Assembly: GCA_045046905.1 (NCBI GenBank)
Contig: JASFYU010000001.1
Span: 1 to 12,393 of the forward strand
Direction of reading: 5' to 3'
DNA length: 12,393 bases
From: JASFYU01 sp045046905
Lineage (GTDB): Bacteria; Bacteroidota; Bacteroidia; Flavobacteriales; Flavobacteriaceae
Below the pieces are notes generated by a model. The model was not told the origin of the DNA, made no database searches, and saw nothing but the letters and a program-made list of their open reading frames with translations. The stretch's first letter is position 1; each line of letters opens with the position of its first letter. The position numbers were made by a program, and so were the translations under genes. Shown piece after piece: positions 8,455 to 12,393 of the stretch.

Positions 8455-8482
8455 CTATTCTCTTTTTTCTTCTATTTACTCC

Positions 8483-9697
8483 CTACTGTTTTCGATGTGC
8501 CAAAACAATAGGTGGGCGACCGTCAAAAGGGTTATGCATTCGTCCGATAGTTTTAGCGCCCATGGCCGAGGCACGTATTACACTTTTGTCTCCATAGCGT
8601 TTTCGAATATAATCCATGGCGTTATATAGGTTTAGAATTTCTTCTGTATCATCAAATAGATCAATCTGATAATTGCCCGATACCAAATGGCTAAAACGAA
8701 CACCTATCAAACGCACCAACAATCTTCGGTTATACAGTGTCTTGAAGATGTCTAAAATCTTAGGAATCAAGATATGGTCGGCGCTGGTATAGGGAATACG
8801 CAATTGTTTTGAATAGGTATTGAAATCGGAATATCTGATCTTGACCGCAATGCAGGCCGTAAGTTTTTCACCCCGGCGTAATTGATAGGCCATATTCTCG
8901 GTCATGGCGATAAGAATGCCTTTCAGTTTCACCATATCAATGGTATCCTTATCAAAGGTACGTTCGGTCGAAATAGATTTTCGCTCACAAAACGGAATCA
9001 CTGGCGTATTATCAAGTCCGTTAGCACGTTTCCAAATTAGGCCCCCGTTTTTGCCCAATACGCGTTGCATAACATCTATGGGCATTTCTTGTACCGTACG
9101 TACTTGCCGCAATCCTAAATTGCGCAATATTTGGTAGGTCTTATCACCTACCATTGGTATTTTTTTTATAGAGAGCGGGGCCAAAAAATGCTTTTCCAAT
9201 CCGTAATCTACCTTTAACTGATTGTTGGGTTTGGCCTCGTTGGTCGCTACTTTAGATACCACTTTATTAATCGATAGTCCAAAAGAAATGGGCAGCCCAG
9301 TTTCTTCTATGATTCTTTCACGCAGTTCAGAGGCATATTTATAGGAACCAAAAAAACGATCCATACCCGTAAGGTCGGCGTAAAATTCATCAATACTTGA
9401 TTTCTCAAAAAGAGGTACATACTCTTTAATGATTTCGGTAACCTGATCCGAATGCCTACTATAGGTGCCTGCATTGCCCTTGATTGCTATAGCTTCAGGG
9501 CACAGTTCCTTGGCCATTTTCATGGGCATGCCAGAATGTATTCCGAAGCCTCTGGCCTCATAGCTACAAGCAGCGACCACACCTCTATCGCTTAGGCCAC
9601 CGACAAGAATTGGTTTATTCCGCAAGCGGTTATCTAACAAGCGTTCAACAGATACAAAAAAAGTATCAAGATCAAGATGAAGAATCGTTTTTTTCAT
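8483..9697 (-). CDS. dinB: DNA polymerase IV-like Y-family translesion polymerase
   Basis: A 404-residue Y-family polymerase. Catalytic acids are visible: Asp9 in HLDLDTFF and the Asp103-Glu104 pair in SSIDEFYADLTG. The SYEAR motif at 45-49 (incoming nucleotide contact) and aromatic residues in the steric-gate region (Phe13/Phe14) are present. The thumb HhH segment (KKIPMVGDKTYQILRNLGL, about 178-196) and little finger follow. QIDLF at 344-348 fits the beta-clamp-binding QLxLF pentapeptide; about 55 residues follow it, an arrangement more like UmuC or YqjH than E. coli DinB, whose clamp motif is at the extreme C-terminus. It inserts nucleotides opposite damaged bases with low fidelity. The start ATG (9695-9697) precedes MKKTILHLDLD, a normal family N-terminus. 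The downstream gene on the same strand is the short dnaE, suggesting joint use in damage-induced synthesis. Confidence 0.95.
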   Translation of the reverse strand: MKKTILHLDLDTFFVSVERLLDNRLRNKPILVGGLSDRGVVAACSYEARGFGIHSGMPMKMAKELCPEAIAIKGNAGTYSRHSDQVTEIIKEYVPLFEKSSIDEFYADLTGMDRFFGSYKYASELRERIIEETGLPISFGLSINKVVSKVATNEAKPNNQLKVDYGLEKHFLAPLSIKKIPMVGDKTYQILRNLGLRQVRTVQEMPIDVMQRVLGKNGGLIWKRANGLDNTPVIPFCERKSISTERTFDKDTIDMVKLKGILIAMTENMAYQLRRGEKLTACIAVKIRYSDFNTYSKQLRIPYTSADHILIPKILDIFKTLYNRRLLVRLIGVRFSHLVSGNYQIDLFDDTEEILNLYNAMDYIRKRYGDKSVIRASAMGAKTIGRMHNPFDGRPPIVLAHRKQ

Positions 9698-9698
9698 T

Positions 9699-9718
9699 GC
9701 TATCTTAAAAAGGATAGC
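9699..9718. promoter_or_regulatory. Small inverted repeat GCTATC-N8-GATAGC at the dinB translation start
   Basis: Perfect 6-bp arms (9699-9704 and 9713-9718) with an 8-base A/T-rich loop lie directly next to the dinB ATG. In the transcript this could form a short hairpin just upstream of the start codon and affect ribosome access. The stem is short and no Shine-Dalgarno sequence is visible, so the effect is speculative. Confidence 0.3.
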
Positions 9719-9721
9719 TAA

Positions 9722-9760
9722 TATATGGATATATTCCTATTATATGGATATATTCCATAT
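9722..9760. promoter_or_regulatory. Candidate operator: two copies of TATATGGATATATTCC upstream of dinB
   Basis: The 16-mer TATATGGATATATTCC occurs at 9722-9737 and 9741-9756, a 19-base period. Each copy contains the GGA-N5-TCC dyad; the distal copy is longer, with arms ATATGGA (9742-9748) and TCCATAT (9754-9760) around a 5-base centre. The sites begin 24 bases upstream of the dinB ATG, where a repressor of a damage-inducible promoter would sit. The sequence is not the E. coli (CTG-N10-CAG) or Bacillus LexA box. Regulation of dinB by a protein binding here is inference. Confidence 0.5.
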
Positions 9761-9857
9761 AATAATTTCAACAGAAGTCAATACGCTCGGAGCAAATCTG
9801 CTTGATTGGCCTCGCCCACAAATGGGTGAAACCCAATGTATGGTTATGGTCTCTCGA

Positions 9858-10799
9858 TTAAAAAGGCAGGGTATTGAGGTCAACATTTCCTCCAGAAATA
9901 ATTATTCCGGTTTTTTTATTTTTAAATCTTTCCGTGTCGGTCAATATAACTGCCAAAGCTACCGCACTAGAAGGCTCGACAATTATTTTCATACGCTCCC
10001 AAATAAGGCGCATGGCCTCGATAATTTTATTTTCGGTCACCCGAACAATACTGTCCATATATTTCTGCATAATGGGAAAATTCATATCGCCCAACTGGGT
10101 TTTTAATCCATCTGCTATGGTATTGGTAGTGGTATTCGATTCGATTTTTCCACTTTTCATAGCACGATATGCATCATCGGCCTCAAAAGGCTCACCGCCG
10201 ATAACGTTACACTTATCTCCAAAATAATAAGCAGCCAAACTTGTACCGGCAATAAGGCCACCACCACCCACGGGAGTGATGACAAAATTCAGATCAGGGT
10301 GTTCTTCAAGCAACTCAATGCAAGCGGTCCCCTGCCCTAAAATTACATTTTCATCATTTGAAGGGTGTATAAAAGTAGCGCCGGTCTCTATTTCAATCTT
10401 TTTAGCCGCGGCATTTCGTGCTGCGAGCGTGGGCTCACATTCAATTATTTTTCCGCCATACTCCTGAACGGCATCTTTTTTTACCTGCGCAGCCGTAGCA
10501 GGCATTACAATAAAAGCTTCGACCCCCAACCCTTTTGCGGCAAGCGAAAGTGCTTGGGCAAAATTACCCGATGAATGGGTGACCACAGCCTTATTTCTTT
10601 GCTCATGGGGGCGTTGTAAAATAGCATTTATCGCACCTCTTATCTTAAAGGAACCACCTCTTTGAAAATTCTCACATTTAAAGAATACATCTGTTTTTGC
10701 CAATGTATTAATCAGGCGAGATGTAAGCACGGGTGTTCTATGTACATAAGGTTGTATTCGTTCGTGGCATTGAAGAAGAATATTTTTTTTGTTTTCCAT
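9858..10799 (-). CDS. PLP-dependent threonine dehydratase / serine racemase-like enzyme
   Basis: A 313-residue fold-type II PLP enzyme. The Schiff-base lysine is Lys52 in GGSFKIRGA, the substrate loop is SSGNF (76-80), the phosphate-binding glycine loop is VGGGGL (177-182), and EPSSAVALA lies near 275. EPFEADD (203-209) keeps the Glu-x3-Ala-x-Asp spacing of the divalent-metal site of serine racemase. No C-terminal ACT-like regulatory domain is present, so this is the short catabolic type, not feedback-regulated biosynthetic IlvA. Likely reactions are L-threonine to 2-oxobutanoate and L-serine to pyruvate plus ammonia, possibly with racemase activity; the sequence does not separate these. It is cytoplasmic. 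It lies upstream of dinB on the same strand (160-base gap) with no evident functional link, and is divergent from the sensor kinase. The start ATG is at 10797-10799. Confidence 0.9.
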   Translation of the reverse strand: MENKKNILLQCHERIQPYVHRTPVLTSRLINTLAKTDVFFKCENFQRGGSFKIRGAINAILQRPHEQRNKAVVTHSSGNFAQALSLAAKGLGVEAFIVMPATAAQVKKDAVQEYGGKIIECEPTLAARNAAAKKIEIETGATFIHPSNDENVILGQGTACIELLEEHPDLNFVITPVGGGGLIAGTSLAAYYFGDKCNVIGGEPFEADDAYRAMKSGKIESNTTTNTIADGLKTQLGDMNFPIMQKYMDSIVRVTENKIIEAMRLIWERMKIIVEPSSAVALAVILTDTERFKNKKTGIIISGGNVDLNTLPF

Positions 10800-10909
10800 T
10801 CGTTTGAACCAAATTGACCCAACTAAAGCTACAAATAAAATTTAGTATATGAACACTCCCCCATTCTATGAAATGTGTTCGAAGCATGGATTTTTAATAA
10901 CACAAGCCC

Positions 10910-10935
10910 CTTATAAACTCCAAATTTATTATAAG
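10910..10935. promoter_or_regulatory. Inverted repeat CTTATAA-N12-TTATAAG in divergent intergenic region
   Basis: Perfect 7-bp arms (10910-10916 and 10929-10935) with a 12-base spacer lie between the divergent dehydratase and sensor-kinase genes, about 48 bases upstream of the kinase ATG. The position fits an operator for one or both genes. The arms are AT-rich and only 7 bp, so chance is a real possibility. Confidence 0.25.
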
Positions 10936-10982
10936 ATGTTAGTTGTTTTAAATTCTTAATTTAGAGCAATAAAATTAGTGTA

Positions 10983-12393
10983 ATGCGCTACCTGTCCAAT
11001 ATTTCCCTCTTTTTTTTAATCAGTACTTTTTTTTCATGTAATCCGGAAAATACAGCTACGATACGAATCGGCTTTTCGCAATGCTCGATTGATAATAATT
11101 GGCGTAAGGACATGAATTATTCCATGCAGGTGCAGGCAGGTATCTATCCAAACGTGCGACTTTCCATATATAACAGCGAACAGGACCCCCTAAAACAAAT
11201 CGAGGATATAGAGCGGATGATAAAGGATAAAATGGATATTATAATTGTATCTCCTTTTGAACCCGACCTGATCATCGATGTCATAGGCAAGGCGAAAGAT
11301 CTGGGAATTCCGGTAATTTTATTGGATCGTAAAATAAACTCGACTAATTATAGGGCATATCTAGGCGCTGACAATATAGAAGTAGGCAGAAATGCCGGTA
11401 ATTATATTACCTCATCTACCAAACAAGACATCAATATTGTCGAAATAAGGGGAAATGGTATCTCGACACCTGCTATAGAAAGGAGCCTGGGATTTCATCA
11501 AATTATCGACACGATTTCTCGCGTGCATATGATTCGAAGCCTCAGGGTCTTAGAAACAGGATTCCCACAGAAAGCATTTGAACATATTCTAGATTCCTTA
11601 AAAGGAGACCCGATCGATTACGTATATGCCTATAATGACAACGTAGCTGTGCATGCCTGGGAAATTGCTAGAACCAAGGGGTTGGAAAATCAAATTAAAT
11701 TTATTGGTGTCGATGGATTAGACGGCCCCGATGGCGGAATACAAATGGTACAGGATGGAATCTTGGAAGCTACCATACTGTACCCAACGGGCGGATATGA
11801 AGTCATTAAATTGGCCATTCAAATATTGAAAGGAGAAAAAATACCAAAGAATAATTTACTGACCACGACCGTAATAGATAAATTCAATGCCCAGATAATG
11901 AGGCATCAACTAGAAAAAATAGACCAACAACAAATCGAGCTAGAAAATTTAACTCTCGATATTAAAATACAAAAACAACAGTATGCGTCTAAAGATTTCT
12001 TTTTCAAAATCAGTATAACCCTATTGGTCATAGTTTTTGGCCTAGCCGTCTATGGCATTTATTCCTTCCTGACCATTCGTAAAAAGAAAAAACAATTAGA
12101 GCTCACCAATACTAAAATAACGGTTCAAAGAAATCAAATAGAAAAAATCGCAAACGAGGCAAAAGTCAACAATGAGGCGAAAATCAATTTCTTTACATCG
12201 CTTTCCCACGAATTCAAAACGCCCATTACCCTGATTTTAAGTTCTATCGAATCTATTGGCGATATAACAAAGGAGAAAGGCCTTAAAATAAAGAATGAGG
12301 TAGCGTTAATTTACAATAACTCAAACCGTTTGCTTCGCCTTATCAACCAATTATTGGATATTAGAAAAACAGAAAATCACAAATTCATAGTAA
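10983..12393 (+). CDS. Sensor histidine kinase with periplasmic sugar-binding (LacI-type) domain, probably hybrid; 3'-truncated
   Basis: The frame is open from ATG 10983 to the right edge (470 residues visible, no stop). The start is fixed by an in-frame TAG at 10962-10964. Residues 1-19 form a hydrophobic signal ending at Cys19 (FFSC), which may be a lipobox. Residues about 27-300 are a periplasmic-binding-protein domain of the LacI/ribose-binder type (IRIGFSQC, IIIVSPFEPD, GIPVILLDRKI, AYNDNVAVHAW, FIGVDGLDGPDGG). A Gln-rich, coiled-coil-prone segment (306-335), one transmembrane helix (about 343-364) and a second coil (370-400) lead to the dimerisation/phosphoacceptor helix, SLSHEFKTPITLI, with His409. 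The ATPase domain and any response-regulator or AraC parts lie beyond the window. In Bacteroidota this architecture is typical of hybrid two-component regulators of polysaccharide-utilisation genes, so a sugar ligand is likely. The upstream gene is divergent. Confidence 0.88.
   Translation, partial: MRYLSNISLFFLISTFFSCNPENTATIRIGFSQCSIDNNWRKDMNYSMQVQAGIYPNVRLSIYNSEQDPLKQIEDIERMIKDKMDIIIVSPFEPDLIIDVIGKAKDLGIPVILLDRKINSTNYRAYLGADNIEVGRNAGNYITSSTKQDINIVEIRGNGISTPAIERSLGFHQIIDTISRVHMIRSLRVLETGFPQKAFEHILDSLKGDPIDYVYAYNDNVAVHAWEIARTKGLENQIKFIGVDGLDGPDGGIQMVQDGILEATILYPTGGYEVIKLAIQILKGEKIPKNNLLTTTVIDKFNAQIMRHQLEKIDQQQIELENLTLDIKIQKQQYASKDFFFKISITLLVIVFGLAVYGIYSFLTIRKKKKQLELTNTKITVQRNQIEKIANEAKVNNEAKINFFTSLSHEFKTPITLILSSIESIGDITKEKGLKIKNEVALIYNNSNRLLRLINQLLDIRKTENHKFIV

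Larger units (their letters stand above)
8134..8482. other. Heptamer-rich spacer between dinB and dnaE
   Basis: A 349-bp non-coding gap. It holds a long perfect TTAGATG array next to dnaE, an AT-rich aperiodic stretch (8231-8310), then a mosaic of short and degenerate 7-base repeats up to the dinB stop. No open frame, tRNA or convincing rho-independent terminator was seen. In the sense of transcription (minus strand) the repeats are C/A-rich with few G (CATCTAA, CAGAAAC, GCAAAAG), so the mRNA here should be weakly structured. A separate promoter for dnaE cannot be excluded in the AT-rich part, but no clear TAnnTTTG box is present. Confidence 0.8.

Noticed and set aside
9744..10106. 120-codon + strand open frame starting in the dinB upstream repeats
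   Set aside because: Most of it is antisense to the well-supported dehydratase gene, its composition is a shadow of that gene, and it matches no family I recognise.
10943..10964. Bacteroidota promoter (TTG at 10943, TAATTTAG at 10957) upstream of the sensor kinase
   Set aside because: The -7 box has a mismatch and the spacing between boxes is only 11 bases, well short of the usual 17-23.

Overview
The window looks like chromosomal DNA of a marine-type flavobacterium (Bacteroidota, probably Flavobacteriaceae). Support: moderately AT-rich DNA, gene starts without clear Shine-Dalgarno sequences, a periplasmic-sensor histidine kinase of the Bacteroidota hybrid (HTCS) style at the right edge, and a short DnaE-type polymerase paired with a DinB-type polymerase. 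Genus placement is inference.

Left block (1-5001): a secreted-type DUF1080 (3-keto-disaccharide hydrolase fold) gene enters from the left edge on the + strand. It ends 11 bases before a convergent minus-strand pair. That pair is a membrane-bound cytochrome c/DUF1549/DUF1553 protein (2158-5001), followed 23 bases later by a Tat-exported, probably lipid-anchored DUF1501 protein (704-2134). Such pairs are very common in Planctomycetes and Verrucomicrobia and scattered in Bacteroidota. They are thought to act at the cell envelope, but their reaction is not established. DUF1080 beside them suggests a role in sugar or glycoside catabolism.

Central block (5104-9697, minus strand): dinB (Y-family translesion polymerase) is followed by a 1009-residue C-family polymerase of the short, non-replicative DnaE kind. 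Together they look like a Bacteroidota counterpart of the damage-inducible mutagenesis cassettes (ImuB/ImuC type), but no LexA-, S24- or ImuA-like gene is visible here. Upstream of dinB lie two copies of a 16-bp AT-rich repeat with a dyad, a plausible operator. The 349-bp gap between the polymerases is unusual: 13 perfect copies of the heptamer TTAGATG end six bases from the TTG start of dnaE, and several different shorter heptamer arrays fill much of the rest.

Right block (9858-12393): a short PLP-dependent threonine dehydratase/serine racemase-like gene on the minus strand is divergent from a + strand sensor histidine kinase. The kinase has a LacI-type periplasmic sugar-binding domain, one transmembrane helix and the start of the kinase core, and runs off the right edge.

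No tRNA, rRNA, CRISPR array, insertion sequence or obvious pseudogene was seen.
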